64,000 bases of DNA. Source: Mycoplasmoidaceae bacterium (GTDB lineage: Bacteria > Bacillota_I > Bacilli_A > Mycoplasmatales > Mycoplasmoidaceae). The notes beneath the pieces are model-generated. The model searched no databases and was not told the DNA's origin. It saw only the letters and a list, made by a program, of their open reading frames with translations. The translations under genes and the position numbers were made by a program. Shown here in pieces: positions 31,234-43,855 of the stretch; within the stretch, counting starts at the first letter, position 1, and each line of letters starts with the position of its first letter. The DNA lies in assembly GCA_024407855.1 (NCBI GenBank), contig JAKSVQ010000004.1, forward strand, positions 23,067-87,066, written 5' to 3'.

Positions 31234-33618
31234 ATGAAAAAAAGTAAATTCGCATTAAATTTCATTACCTTGGGTGCTAGCGCAGCTACATTGGTTGTGC
31301 CATTAACATCATGTGCTCCTACAGGAAAGGTTATTATAACTATTGCCTGTGATCAACATGGACAAGGTAGTGGTATAAAAGAGGTTAATGTTGGAACCAA
31401 ATTTGGTGACATTGAACCAGAACTAAGAAAATATGTTAGTCCATACTTTAGTGAATTATTTGAACTAACTGATTGAGCTAAAGATAGTAAAGACGGCAAA
31501 AGAATTGACAAAAATTATGTCATTGATGCTGGTTTTACAGCTGTAGCAATCTTCACTCTTAAACCCGATGTAGATCCAGAACGTCCTATTCCTGATAGTG
31601 AAATGGTGTTTGATCAAAGCAAAGGTGTTAGAGTTCTAAATGGATTAAAACGTCCATTATCATGTTATGATGGTTTTACATCTATTTGCATTCCTGCAGA
31701 TGTTTTCTATATTGCTGATAATGCATTTGAATCATCAGCTGATGATGAATTACCGGCATCAATAAAAACTATTGAATTTGATGATAATGTAATTGAGGAA
31801 ATTCCATTAATTATTGGAAAATCTGCTTTTGCAAATTCTGCATATGTTGAAAAATTTGTTTTCCCTCAAAGATTAAAATATGTGTGTGATAGCGGTTTTG
31901 CTGGCTGCATTAGCGCAAAAACAATTGACATTAGTCAATGGGATGCAAATGATGTAACATCAAAAGCATTCCCATTTGCTAGTGAACATGTTTTTGATGG
32001 ATGAACAAATGATTCAGATGAATGCGAAATCGTTTATGATGAAGAAAAAATTGGTGACGATGTTCTTGAATTATATTTCAAGTTTACTGGAGCCGGTTTA
32101 TCTGATAAATGAATAAGTGTTGATCTTGAAGAGGATACTTCGCACGTAGGTTTCAAGGCTTTAAAATATACTCCTGTTAATGGGGATCCTGTATACATTT
32201 TGACAAAAGTACTTCGTCATTCAACTGGAAAAGTAGAAATACCAAATTGAGTAGATGTAATTGGTCCAAATGTACTTGAAGGTATAAGAAGCGAAGTTGA
32301 TAAATTAACGGTTGCATCTGGAGCAAAATTAAAATGAATTTGCCACAATGCATTTGCTTATGCTTCAAATTTATGAGCTGTAAATTTGGAAAATGCCTCT
32401 AGCCTACGATCTATTGGAACAGCCGCATTTTATATGGCTGGTTTAAGAACTGCGATATTATTACCTACTTCTTTAACAACACTAGGCGCTTCGGCTTTTG
32501 ATTCAACATACATTAAAACAATTGATTTGTCAGAAACAAATATAACACAAATTCCTATTGCGGCATTCAAATCATGCTATAGTTTATCAGAAGTTACTAT
32601 GTCAAATAAGATAAATGAAATTGACCCAGAATGTTTTTACAATTGTTATCAATTAAAAACTATAGATTTACAAAATGTTAAATTTATTGGAGATTATGCT
32701 TTTAAAAATGATAGAAATTTAGCACTTACTTTAGAAAGCAATGAAAACTTACAATATATTGGTAAACAAGCCTTTTATAATACAGGCCTTATCAATATTG
32801 GTATTGGTAAAAATGTTTGATGTATTGGTGATGGCGCATTTAGTGACAACAATGATACATTAACTGGAATTACTGTTGATTCAGAAAACCAATACTATAA
32901 AGTGACAGAAAAAGCTCTATATTCTAAAAACAATGTAACATTGCTTGCTATAACAAGTCAAACTGACACATTAGACCCAGCAACAGAAATTATTGGTGAG
33001 TGTGCTCTTTCATTTGCTCAATGAAATGAATCAACACTTGATTTGTCTGAATTTGCTAATTTAAAAGAACTTCGTAAAGAATCCTTTATGAATTTCAACT
33101 TTAACAATACAAACACAGTAAAACTTGTTTTACCAAGCTCAGTAGAATCAATTGGTGATAATGCTTTTGAATCATCTTGAATTGATGATATTAATCTAAG
33201 CGATTTAGTAAATTTGAAATATTTGGGTGAGTCATTATTTTCTGATAGTTTTGTATTAACTGAAGTTACAATTCCTCAAGGAGTTGAAAGAATCCCAGCT
33301 AGATCTTTCTTCCATTGTATTAAATTGGGAAGAATAACAATTCCAAATTCAGTTAAAGAAATTGATGAGAAAGCATTTGACCCAAACACTTCAATTATTG
33401 AAACTGATGTCGATGTTTCATCATTTACACAAGTTCCAAACTGAACAGGTATGAATGTCTTTGGTTCAATTAAGAGAAATAAGAGATTTACTCTTCATGT
33501 GGCTAATGCAGAATTAATCCAAGGATGACATGATTTATTAGTTAAGTTAGGTATTCAATTTACTGATCCTAGCTTGTTTAAAATCACAACTGATCCAATG
33601 CCAACACCATCCGTTTAA
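31234..33618 (+). CDS. BspA-like leucine-rich-repeat lipoprotein
   Basis: 794 residues. Residues 1-27 are a lipoprotein signal (KKSKFALNF, hydrophobic, LTSC). The rest is a run of LRR_5-type repeats of about 23 residues, for example LRSIGTAAFYMAGLRTAILL and then LTTLGASAFDSTYIKTIDLS and ITQIPIAAFKSCYSLSEVT. These BspA-like repeats are known in adhesins of oral bacteria and Trichomonas surface proteins. It is expected on the outer surface of the membrane. TATAAT near 31198 and AAAGGA ribosome-binding site precede ATG 31234. Many TGA Trp codons throughout. Confidence 0.88.
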
Positions 33619-33623
33619 CGATA

Positions 33624-33656
33624 AATAAAGAGGCTAAAAACCTCTTTATTTTTTTA
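33624..33656 (+). terminator. Terminator of the 31234 lipoprotein
   Basis: Stem AATAAAGAGG / CCTCTTTATT, then TTTTTTT. Confidence 0.8.
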
Positions 33657-33710
33657 ATTTTGGTGCCAATTTAATTATATATATATATAATTACCGCATC
33701 GAGGTAGTTT

Positions 33711-36700
33711 ATGGCAACAAAACAAGAAAATGAAAAAAGAAAAAAAATAGCACTAGGTATTTGTATTCCTGTGACATTAGGTGCAGTTGCTGCAGGTATT
33801 GCAGTGCCACTTGTACTATTAAATAGAAATAATCCAGTTGAAGTTGATGCAATCCCATTTGAAGCTTACAACATTGAAAGAGGTAAAGCATATCACCATG
33901 GTGTTGACTCTGAAGATTGCAACATCCTTAAAGGATTTAATCAAACATGATTAGCTAATAATGATATCACACAATATAAGTCAATGGTTATTCCAAATAC
34001 TGTTGATTATGTTGATGGTAATGCATTTTATATTTATGATGATGAAACAGAAACAGCACATTCAACTATTCCTAGCAATATCACATCTTTAAGCTTTGAA
34101 GAACGAAAAGATAATGCAGAAAGACCATTTTTAGGTTTAGCAGAATCATGTTTCTGTGAAGCCCCATTTGTAAAGATTTCTTTGCCAAAACATTTTGGTG
34201 GTTCATATTCAGCTTATAACATGTCTGATGTTGAAAGAACTGATGGTGCCTTTAAAGGTTGCCCTAATGTTACAACATTAGATTTAACTGCTTTCGATGA
34301 TGAAACAGCATATCGTTGTTTAAATGGTATAGACTACAACACATTTGCTAATTGACCTGAATCAGGTGTTATTATTTATGGTGACAACATTTCAGAAATT
34401 AGCTTGTCTGGTTTAAAGACAGCAATTTATAACTGTGGTTTGAATAAAAAGACATGATTTGATGGTGTAACTCCACATGCTACAACAGTTATAATGGATG
34501 AAAACAATATCGTGACTGGTTTCAGCCCATTAGTTACTGACCATGAAATTTATGCTGAATTATATTACTATGATGGTTCTGGTATTTTACATATGCCACA
34601 TGGAGCAAAAGGTATTGCAGCCGGTGCATTCCAAGAATGAGGTGGTCAAAACATCTCTAGTATGATTAGAGGTATCGCTCTTGAGGATTGGGATGGCCAA
34701 TGCTCAATTGAATATATTGGCGATCAAGCATTTGCTGGTTGTAAATTTGCTAGTGAGGTTGCAAATGCTGTAACAATTAATTTTCCTAAATCAGTAAAAA
34801 CTATTGGTCAAGCAAGCTTTGCTGCAATAAATGATTTAAAGCGTGTTACTTTTGACCGATTAGATAATGGTTCAAGAATATTTGGAGCTGGTGCATTCAT
34901 GGGTGATAAAAATCTTGAATTGCCTTCATTTGCAGATGCTTGTGTAACACAAGTTCCTGAATATGCATTCTCAGGATGCAATCATTTAACAACCGATGGT
35001 GACTTTACATTAGACGGTTGCATTACCAATATTGGAAGCAATGCTTTTGAAGACTCTGGTTTAAAAAATATTGTTTTGCAACCAGACACTACTTTGACAA
35101 TTGAATCTAATGCTTTTGACTCTAATGCTCTAGAAACAATTGATATTGGTGGAATCTCTGATTTCAATTGTCTAACATTGAAAGATAATGCTTTCCCTTC
35201 AACTAGTGGAACAATTACTGGTTTTGCTGGTTCAGCTGATTGACAAAAATGACAATGAAAAAATGATATATTAACTAAATTCACTAACGCTGGTATTACT
35301 GGTTGAAACGTTGGTTATACAATTGAAGACTTATATGCTGCTTTATTTAAAGTAAGTGAAATTGATGAAAAATATTACATCAATGGTTTCAACTATGATG
35401 CCTTAGGTACTAATGGCTTAACTGGACCAGAAATTGATAAATTGTTACTTGAGATTGAACAACCAGAATCTGGTGTTCTTGATACTATCAAGTTCCCAGC
35501 TAAAATTGGTAAAGGTGCAAATGAAAAAACAATTCAAGGTGTTGCTAACTTTGGCGAAGGACATTATTTCCCTGCAACTGTATCAACAATTGACTTTAGT
35601 GCATTTGATAAAGATGCAAATGCCATCGTAATTGGAGAAAGAGCTTTCTACAATGATGATCAGATATCAACAATTATATTTACTGATCAATATGGTGGTG
35701 TATTCCACGGTGTTTCAATGATTGATAAAGAAGCATTTGCGGGCTGCGATGGTTTAGCAACACTTAAATTGCCAAAAGGTATTGTTATTCATGAAAAGGC
35801 TTTCTATTCATGTAGCTATATGTATAATTTGGATTTAAGTGATTGGGATCATAATTTCATTACTAGTAAAATCGAAACTTCACAATATTCGATTGGATTA
35901 AATGCATTTGCTGGATTTAGAAGCGATGGTTGAATAAAATACGCTGATGATGTTGTGGCGCACGATAAAGAAATACTATGTAATTTCCTTACTGACACAA
36001 CACAAGCGTCATTGGATGAAACTTGAGTTGCATCTAAAGCTATTATGGAAGAACCAGCTAAGAAAACAATTTACACAAAAGCAAATAATAATGCTGCATC
36101 ATTCAACTTTAAATTGCTAGTGACAGATTATGATATTGACTGAACAATATCACTAGATGTTCACACTGAAGAATCAACACCCGGAATCTCAATTGATTAT
36201 CCTAGATCAATTGAAACATATAAAGATGATGACACTTTATCAATTCCTGTTACCTTTACTAATAGTAATTTAGTTAACGGTGATTATGTGTCATTTGACA
36301 TTAATCTTTCTGGTGAGTCAATATATGGTGCAGGTTCAATTACATTCCCTGGATATAAAGTAATTTATACAGGTTCTATTGACCCAGTAACACAAACATT
36401 GGATTTAAAGACTGACACTTTTGAAAAGAACAAGGACTTCCAATTTAAAGTTCATGACACTGAAATTAAACAATTAAGTGATTTGGATATTACATTTACA
36501 CCAAACGGACAATCTTCATTAGGTGTAACACCAACATGTGATTCAACAAAGATAACATATGATACTCAAAATAAGATTTTAACTATACCAGTTGTTTTAA
36601 GTAAAGATGGTTCATTATCTAATGACGATAAAGGATGCTTTGATTTAACAATTGCCAGCAAAGTTGGAGCAGCTGAGGACAAGTGAACAAAAACATTCAC

Positions 36701-38531
36701 AAACTGCTCATTAACCTATGTTGGTTATGAAATAAGTTGTTCAGCTGTACAACAAGTAACATCAAATGTTGACTGAGCTCCTTTTAGTTTCTTGTCAACT
36801 AAACCACTTACGACAACTGATTACACTTATTTCGCTAAAGTTAGTGAAATAAATATTTCACGTGATAGTGGACATATTTCGCTAGGTCTATTTACTGAAC
36901 AAGGTGCCTTGATTAAGAGATTATCACAAAATGAAGAAATTGAAATAGGAAAAAATCAACTTTCAACACTTTGCTTTGGTTTGGTAACAAATGATGGATC
37001 AGGTGATGACATTCAAGTATTATCAGGAGATAAGTGTACATTTAAATTAGTATATGGTTACAAAAAAGGCACTGCTTCATTTGTTGAACTTGGAAATAGT
37101 GACAACTTAACACTAACTATTAGTAACTCAAGAATAAATATTGAAAGCGGTCAAGAAACGCAAATAACAAAAGCTGGTCAAAAAGACGTGTCTTACAAAT
37201 TTAACCTTGCTAAGAACTGAGTCAGCGGAATGTCACTATATGCTACAATATCTAATTCAACCGGCTCATTCGAACCAGTCTTTGATGATGGTTCATCAAT
37301 TAAACTATTAACTACTACACCTGGTTCAAAAAATGTTAATGTTGGAATAAAGATTCCAGACTCTGCTACTCCATTAGATTTACAATCTGCAAGCTTCTCC
37401 ATCACTTTCTCAGCTAAAGATGGTGATACTGAAGTTTGAAATAAAACTATTAGTAGCTTAACATTAAAATATTCTGCTGCAAGATTAACTCTTGTAGATG
37501 ATAGTAGAATAGTTGCTATTGGTGCAACTCAACCATATGCAATTTATGAATTTACTATAAAAGATGGATGCTATGATACTATCTTCTATCCAACAATTTC
37601 TAATGCTTCAGGATCTTTGACACCAACATTATCATCTACTGAATACTACGATCAAGGTAACAAAAAAGTATATGTTAAAGTTCTATTTAGTGGTCAAACA
37701 ATTACTGCTGATTCAAACTGTTCATTTGATTTGACAATTGGAAACAAGGCAGTAGCTGCTGATTGAGAGCAAACATTTACTAATCTAACAGCTACAGGTG
37801 GAACAATGTTTAGCAATGCTGGTGTAAGCAAAACTGTTTATAACACTTGAACAGGTTCTTATAAATTGAATTTAGCTCAAGCACTTGAAACATCACCAGC
37901 TGATAAGCAATCAATTAGAATTTCAGAATTAACAATTACAGGTTCAGGAACTAGTGATGCTAAGGTTGCATCAGATTCAACAGCAAAATCTGATGCTGGT
38001 AGTGAAACGGCTAACTTCAATTTCACTATGGGTAGCAATTCAGGTAAATCACTTGTTGATATTGACAGAAGTGCATCCACATATTGAACAGAGTTTAGTT
38101 TAAAAGCACAAGTTGTTGATAATCATGGTCAAACAGTTTATGAACAACAATTAACTAATTTAAGAACTGTATTATCAGGTGTACCTATATATAGCGGTTA
38201 TTATGACCACGAATCAATTTCATATGGAACTACAACTAGAGATATTCCATTTGATGTTGCAGAAGATTTCAATGTTGGAACAAATTATTGAGTGGTTAAA
38301 TGGGTAGAAACAACATCTGGTAACACTAAAGTAAATGAAAATGCGACTGTTGTTTCAATTACTGGAAAGAAATTAACATTACAAATTAAATTTGATTCAA
38401 CTGGATTCATTATGCATAACTCTACTGAAGGATACTTTGTCTTCAGCTATTATGCTAATGGTGATGCACTATCAGGTGGAACTCCAACATGGACATTCAC
38501 TACAACTGGTAATGCATTTAAATACTGATAA
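33711..38531 (+). CDS. Large BspA-like leucine-rich-repeat surface protein
   Basis: 1606 residues. The N terminus is KRKKIALGICIPVTLGAV with a hydrophobic stretch to about residue 37 but no lipobox Cys, so it is probably anchored by an uncleaved signal. Residues about 60-750 are LRR_5 repeats (for example YIGDQAFAGCKF, IGSNAFEDSGLKNIVL). From about residue 790 the pattern changes to roughly 120-residue beta-sandwich-like units with CTFKLVYGY / CFDLTIASK motifs and FTNL..TY, repeated about 4-5 times. No C-terminal anchor is seen. TAA at 38529 follows a TGA Trp. It is probably a giant surface adhesin; tandem with the first BspA-like gene. Confidence 0.85.
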
Positions 38532-38535
38532 AACA

Positions 38536-38566
38536 AAAAAAGAGGCAAATGCCTCTTTTTCTTTTA
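38536..38566. terminator. Bidirectional terminator of the large surface gene and the tRNAs
   Basis: Stem AAAAAGAGGC / GCCTCTTTTT with AAAT loop. Confidence 0.85.
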
Positions 38567-38567
38567 C

Positions 38568-38652
38568 TGGTGCACTTGAAGGGACTTGAACCCCCACTCC
38601 GTAAAGAATTAGATCCTAAGTCTAACGCGTCTGCCAGTTCCGCCACGAGTGC
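38568..38652 (-). tRNA. tRNA-Leu (anticodon UAG)
   Basis: Cloverleaf by eye on the minus strand: acceptor GCACTCG with one C.A pair against CAAGTGC, D arm TGGCGGAAC..GGCAGACGCG, anticodon loop CTTAGGA (TAG), a long variable arm as in tRNA-Leu, T loop TTCAAGT, and an encoded CCA (38568-38570). Reads CUA and probably other CUN codons. Confidence 0.93.
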
Positions 38653-38654
38653 AA

Positions 38655-38730
38655 TGGTGCTCTGTGAGGGACTCGAACCCACGACCCAGTGATTAAGAGT
38701 CACTTGCTCTACCGACTGAGCTAACAAAGC
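38655..38730 (-). tRNA. tRNA-Lys (anticodon CUU)
   Basis: Acceptor GCTTTGT against ACAGAGC, D loop AGCTCAGTCGGTAGAGC, anticodon loop CTCTTAA (CTT), T loop TTCGAGT, encoded CCA. Two bases separate it from tRNA-Leu, so they are co-transcribed. It reads AAG. Confidence 0.93.
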
Positions 38731-38744
38731 ACAACACGCTTTAT

Positions 38745-38750
38745 ATTATA
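38745..38750 (-). promoter_or_regulatory. -10 element of the tRNA-Lys/tRNA-Leu operon
   Basis: TATAAT on the minus strand, 14 bases before the tRNA-Lys 5' end. No good -35 seen. Confidence 0.5.
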
Positions 38751-38825
38751 AACACTTTTTGCTATAAAACATAACATTTAATAGATATAATGATTAAGAA
38801 AATATCATGCATGAAAGGACATAAA

Positions 38826-39107
38826 ATGGCAAAAGTTTTCACTAAGAAACAATTAGTATCTGCTGTTTCAAAAGAAACAGGAATTGCACAAGCTAAAGTT
38901 GTTGAAATCTTCGAAGCAACAGCTAAAGTTACAAAGAAACAATTAAAAGCTGGTTATGTTGTTAAAACACAAAACGGACAAATTAAAATTGTTTCAACTA
39001 AGGCAAGAAAAGGTATTAACCCTCAAACTGGAAAGAAGATTACTATTCCTGCTGGAAAGAAACCTAAATTCCAATTTGCTAAAGATTTCAAAAGAAATTT
39101 TAAATAA
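38826..39107 (+). CDS. HU-like DNA-binding protein
   Basis: Nucleoid-associated dimer. 93 residues. AKVFTKKQLVSAVSKETGIAQAKV at the N terminus is the usual helix-turn region; NPQTGKKITIPAGKKPKFQFAKDFK is the DNA-binding arm with the conserved Pro and the GK. Ribosome-binding site GAAAGGACA. It stands alone between the tRNAs and a terminator. The HU ring proline is in place. Confidence 0.95.
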   Translation: MAKVFTKKQLVSAVSKETGIAQAKVVEIFEATAKVTKKQLKAGYVVKTQNGQIKIVSTKARKGINPQTGKKITIPAGKKPKFQFAKDFKRNFK

Positions 39108-39112
39108 GATTT

Positions 39113-39145
39113 AAAAAAGTAGGTTGATGCCTACTTTTTTATTTT
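39113..39145. terminator. Bidirectional terminator of HU and pepF
   Basis: Stem AAAAAAGTAGG / CCTACTTTTTT. The pepF stop TAG (39131-39133) lies in the stem. Confidence 0.85.
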
Positions 39146-40942
39146 CTTAAATTCTTTAACTAATTGTCTAAGGATCTTTAGTGTTTCTTGATACACCTGT
39201 CCTTTTGATAAATCAATACCTAAGATTTTAATAATATCTAATGGTGGTAATGATTGCCCAACTGATAAGAACTTAATATAGTTGGCTAGCATCTTCTTAT
39301 CATGGTGATAGATCTTATTAGCCACTACTAAGGCTATTACTTGTCCAATGGCATATTTATAAACATAGAAGTTATTCATATAGAAGTGTGGAACACGTAA
39401 GATTGAAGCATTAGCTAGCTTATATGGATATTTGTTTAGCTTAGCTAAAGCTTGCTTGCTTACGCCTTCATACATCTTTCGGCTTTCTAAGAACAATCGT
39501 TCAACATCAGCAACAGTTAAACCTTTGCCTTCATTAATTAGTTTGTTTGCTTCTCATTCAAACTTACTAAAGGTAATTTGTCTTGATGTGCAACCAAAGA
39601 ATGTCGATAGCATATTATCTAGAATATGCAATTTCATTGCTTTATTGTTAGCATATTTATCTAATCAATAGAAATTTAATAGCATTTCATTGGCTATTGA
39701 TGCAATTTCTGCTACAAACATATCAGTTGATGTGTAAATAGTCTGATTTTGAATAATGTGTCAACTATTAACACTATGGCCCATTTCATGGGCAATGGTT
39801 GATACTGAATCAGAAGTATTATCAAAATTCATTAAGATGTAATACTTATCTAACCCATAGATATTATCAATTGAGTAAGCCCCAGTTGCTTTATGTGCTT
39901 TTGGCAACCAACTAATTCAATGTTGGGCAAAAGCTTTCTTAACTGCATTAATGTAGTTAGGGCCTAAGCAAGATAAAGCCTTAATAACTTCTTGTTGTGC
40001 TTGCTCAACAGTAAACTTAATTTTCTTAGTTGTTAAATCAAGGTTTAAATCTCATGGTTCAAGCTTATCAATCTTGTGAATCTTTTTGATTAATTGATTT
40101 CGATGTTTTTTATAGTCAGTATTTGCTTGTTTGAATGTTGCAACATGCTTATAACAAGCTAACAAAATCTTTTCATTAACTTCTTCATTTTCTAAAGCAG
40201 CATCAATGTAGTTTTTGTAGTTACGAATTTGTGCTAGTTTGTTAGCCTTTAAATAGTTGTAATATAGAGTTTTTGTTAAGGTATTCTTAACATTATCATA
40301 AGCAGTGTTATAACTAACCCAAGCATTTTTTCTTAAGATTCGGTCATCAGGATTCTTCAATAATTTGATGGCATCTGAAATGGTTAAAATCTTATGTGCT
40401 TTTCCTTTGCTATCAATCGCATCAGCGTACTTTAAATCTGAATCAGTTAATGTTGAATAAACATCACCAATTCCAGTCGTAGCTGGAGCGACTTTTGTCA
40501 TTAGTAATTCAGCATCTTTATTTAGAACATGTTTTCTATTTCTAAAAATTAGATCAAATTCTCTTGTTCAAGCTTTAATGCTTGGATCCTTAAGATAAGA
40601 TTTAATCTTATCTTCATTTTCTAGAACTAAGTTTGTGAAGTTAGATACTTTTAAAGATAGTTCATTAGCAATGTAAATAATTTTTTGTTGCCAACTTATT
40701 CATGTTGGATTGTCTAACTCTTCAGAGTTATGATTCATTACATACATTAATAAACGATTACTTAGCTTTTCTGTTTGTTTGCTAAGAGATAATCATTTTT
40801 TAAAATTATCTTTTGTTTTATAAAAACTATTAACAAGGTTAACTTGTTTAAGTTCTAGTTGATATCATTCTTTAAATAAATCATCTAATGATTTATTACC
40901 TAAAAGACTTTCTAAGTCTCAATTGTATTTATTTTTGTCCAT
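39131..40942 (-). CDS. pepF: Oligoendopeptidase F
   Basis: M3-family zinc peptidase that cleaves medium-length peptides in the cytosol. 603 residues, normal. The zinc site is STIAHEMGHSVNSW (HExxH, TGA Trp), with the third ligand Glu in AEIASIANE further on. NKYNWDLESLLG at the N terminus matches the family. TGA codons divide the frame at several places. Follows no obvious operon partner; prkC begins 8 bases upstream on the same strand. Confidence 0.93.
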
Positions 40943-40949
40943 ATCTTAA

Positions 40950-42074
40950 TTAAATAACGAAAAAGAAAATTATTGCAACAATTATTAGAACAATAGCTAA
41001 ACCAAAAACAACTCCGAAGAATCATCATTGCTTATATCATTTTTGATTTGAACGGATTTGATCAACATCCATTAATGGTAAACTTTGATAGAATCTTTGG
41101 TTCACCGGCTTTAATAGTGGTGTTGGATCAGACTTCTTATCTAATAATGGTAAACAGTTATTAACATCGTTAATAATTTGTTCAATATCTTCATAACGAT
41201 GTTTAATTTCACTCGGTTTAGAAACAATACATCGATAAATAATATTTTCCAATGATGGTGGGATTGTTGGGTTAGCTGAGATATTTATCATATCATAGCG
41301 TAGCGGCAACTTAATGGTTGCACGCTTATCAAGACTACCATCGCTGTCTTTAATTTGGGTAAATGGTAATGTTCCCATAATCATTTCATATAGGATTACT
41401 CCTAATGAAAAGAAATCAGATTGAACAGAAATATTTCTTGGCCCATCTTTCTTCTTATAAGTTTCTAATAGATCTGGCAAGATATAACTTGCTGTACCAT
41501 AAAGGTCCATTTCATAAGTCATAACTTTGTTTTGGTCCATATCTTTTGTAATAACGGAAGATATACCAAAGTCAACAATAACGACTCTTGATAAGTCGTG
41601 GCTAACCATAATGTTTTCTGGTTTAAGGTCACGGTGAATAATCTTTTGCTTATAACCATGTAATTGCTTAATACCATTTAATATCTTTTTAAAGATATTT
41701 AAAGCAACTTTGGGCGTTAAGCAGCCATGTTTATTCAAATATGTTCTTAATGTGATTCCATCAATGTAATCCATGATGAAAACAATTTGGTTGTTATTTG
41801 TTACAAAGACATTGTGTGTCTTTGCTAAGTTAGGATTATTCTTTTGTGATATACGAATCGCTGTTAAAGCTTCATCACCACGCTTTTTTCAATAAGCGTC
41901 ATTCATTTCATCAGGTTTTCTAAAAACCTTAGCAGCAAACTTTGTTGAAGGATTATCTTTTAAATGGACAATATATACTGTACCATCAGCACCAGTACCA
42001 ATATCTTTCTCAACTATATAAGGTGAATCATATAGTGTTGTATTAGGTTTTAAAACTTCGTTTTGGTCGAGCAT
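40950..42074 (-). CDS. prkC: Ser/Thr protein kinase with C-terminal membrane helix
   Basis: 374 residues. G-loop GTGADGTVY near residue 26, the ATP Lys at AAKVF (49), HRDLKPEN with the catalytic Asp near 146, then DFG and DFFSLGVILYEMIMG. After the kinase (about residue 300) a linker leads to one membrane helix, FFGVVFGLAIVLIIVAIIFF, and then the end. Extracellular PASTA domains of B. subtilis PrkC are absent, as expected in a cell without peptidoglycan. Paired with the phosphatase gene prpC, 2 bases apart. Confidence 0.93.
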
Positions 42075-42075
42075 A

Positions 42076-42825
42076 CTATTTAACACTAACTAAGATTCCT
42101 GAGATGTTGTCATCTGAACCATTGCTATAAGCAGTTTTTAATAATGTTGCTATTTTCAATGATAAAGGTGCGATTCGAGTGATAATGTCGTATTTTTTAT
42201 TATCACGAACATAACCATATAAACCATCTGTACATACTAAGAAATATGTATGTTGGGTAATAGTTCCAGAGTTAGTATCAAATTTTGCTACAGCTGGGTT
42301 AGTTGCATCAATATAGTTAGTTAATGAATGTCATTTTGATTTATTAGCTTGTAATACTTCTTCACTAGCTTCTTCAAGAATTAAATAGTTTTTGTAGTTA
42401 TGATCAAAACTATATTGTTTAATTTCGTGAGTTGTTTTATGTTTAATAAAAGCATAAACTCTTGTGTCACCAATGTTAAATGAATAGAATTTATCACCAA
42501 TAACTAATAAGCATGCAATAGTTGTTGCAATTGCACCAGCATTATTTGCTTGAATATATTTATTTAATTCAGTTAGGGCAACTTGCAATGTTTCTCGGAA
42601 TCAAGCCGAAGGCTTTTCAATAAAAGTTGTTTTGCTAAAAGTGTCAGTGAAAACATTAGCAACAATTTTACTTGCATTTTCAGAACCAGAAACAGATCCT
42701 ACACCATCACAAACAACAGCACATAAATCTTTGTTCTTGTTATAAGAACAAGCTAAAGAGTCCTGATTAACAGGGCGTTTTCCTTTTCATGAATTTAATG
42801 CAAAATTAATTCTTACTTTCTTCAT
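42076..42825 (-). CDS. prpC: PP2C-type Ser/Thr phosphatase
   Basis: Reverses PrkC phosphorylation. 249 residues. RPVNQDSLA, CAVVCDGVGSVSGSENAS, ATTIACLLVIG, FYSFNIGDTRVYAF, FLVCTDGLYGYV and DDNISGILVSVK are the metal and catalytic motifs. It overlaps rlmN by 20 bases upstream and is 1 base from prkC, a common Firmicute order of phosphatase then kinase. Confidence 0.94.
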
Positions 42826-43855
42826 GGTGTTGTATTCTTAGCTGACCGCAAGCGGCAGCAATCTTTGTTCCTCGTTCTAAGCGAATGGTTGCTTGGAGTT
42901 TATTCTTATTAAGAATATTAAAGAATTGTTTTACTCTTTTGCTTCTTTTGAAATCACTTAGATATGTTTCATTATAAGGAATTAAATTGACATAACACAA
43001 TAGACCTTTTAAAAGTTTGACCAATTCTAGAGCATTTTCATCACTATCATTAATGCCATCCAATAAGATATATTCGAAGGTTAACCTTCGATTAGAGATT
43101 TCAAGATATTGCTTGCATGTAGCAATTAGTTTAGCTAAAGGGTATGTTTTGTTGATTGGCATTAGTTTGTTTCGAATCGTATCATTTGATGCATGCAAAC
43201 TAATAGCAATGTTAACTTGAGGTAAAGCTTTAGCAAAATCAATGATTTTGTTGCATAGTCCACAAGTTGAAATTGTAATGTGTCTTGAGCCAACTTCTAA
43301 ACCATGTTGGTTAGTGATTATCTTTAATGCAGTAACAACATTGTCAAAATTATCTAATGGTTCACCAATTCCCATAACAACAATATTAGATAGTTTAACT
43401 TTGCAGTTATCTTGTAGTCATTTATTAGCAGTAATAAATTGTAAAACAATTTCACTTGTTTCAAGGTTTCGGATCTTTTTGTGCGTTCCACTAGCGCAGA
43501 AAGCACAACCCATGTTGCATCCAACTTGTGTTGAAACACAAACAGAATAACCATAGTCAAATTTCATAATGACTGTTTCAATGAAGTTATCATCATGAAG
43601 TTTAAACAGAAACTTGATTGTTTCTTTAGTTTCATCAGTTAGCACTTTAATTGTTTTTAATTCATTAAAAGCAAAGATTGAAGATAACAAGTCTTGATTA
43701 GCTTTACCAATGTTTGACATTTGTTTAAAGTCAATTACTTGTTTCTTATAAACCCAATTAAATAATTGCTTAGCAACAAATGGTTTAAGATTATGTTTTG
43801 CTAGGCAGGTTTCTAATTGTTGCAAGTCGTAATTATAAAAAGATGTTTTAGTCAT
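42806..43855 (-). CDS. rlmN: Dual-specificity RNA methyltransferase RlmN
   Basis: Radical SAM enzyme that methylates A2503 of 23S rRNA and A37 of some tRNAs. 349 residues. CNMGCAFCASG gives the CxxxCxxC cluster motif; MGIGEPLDNFDNV and SLHASND are family signatures; the catalytic Cys pair is in HITISTCG and AAACGQL. Needs a 4Fe-4S cluster, which fits the Suf operon in the same window. TGA at about 43416 is Trp. Confidence 0.96.
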
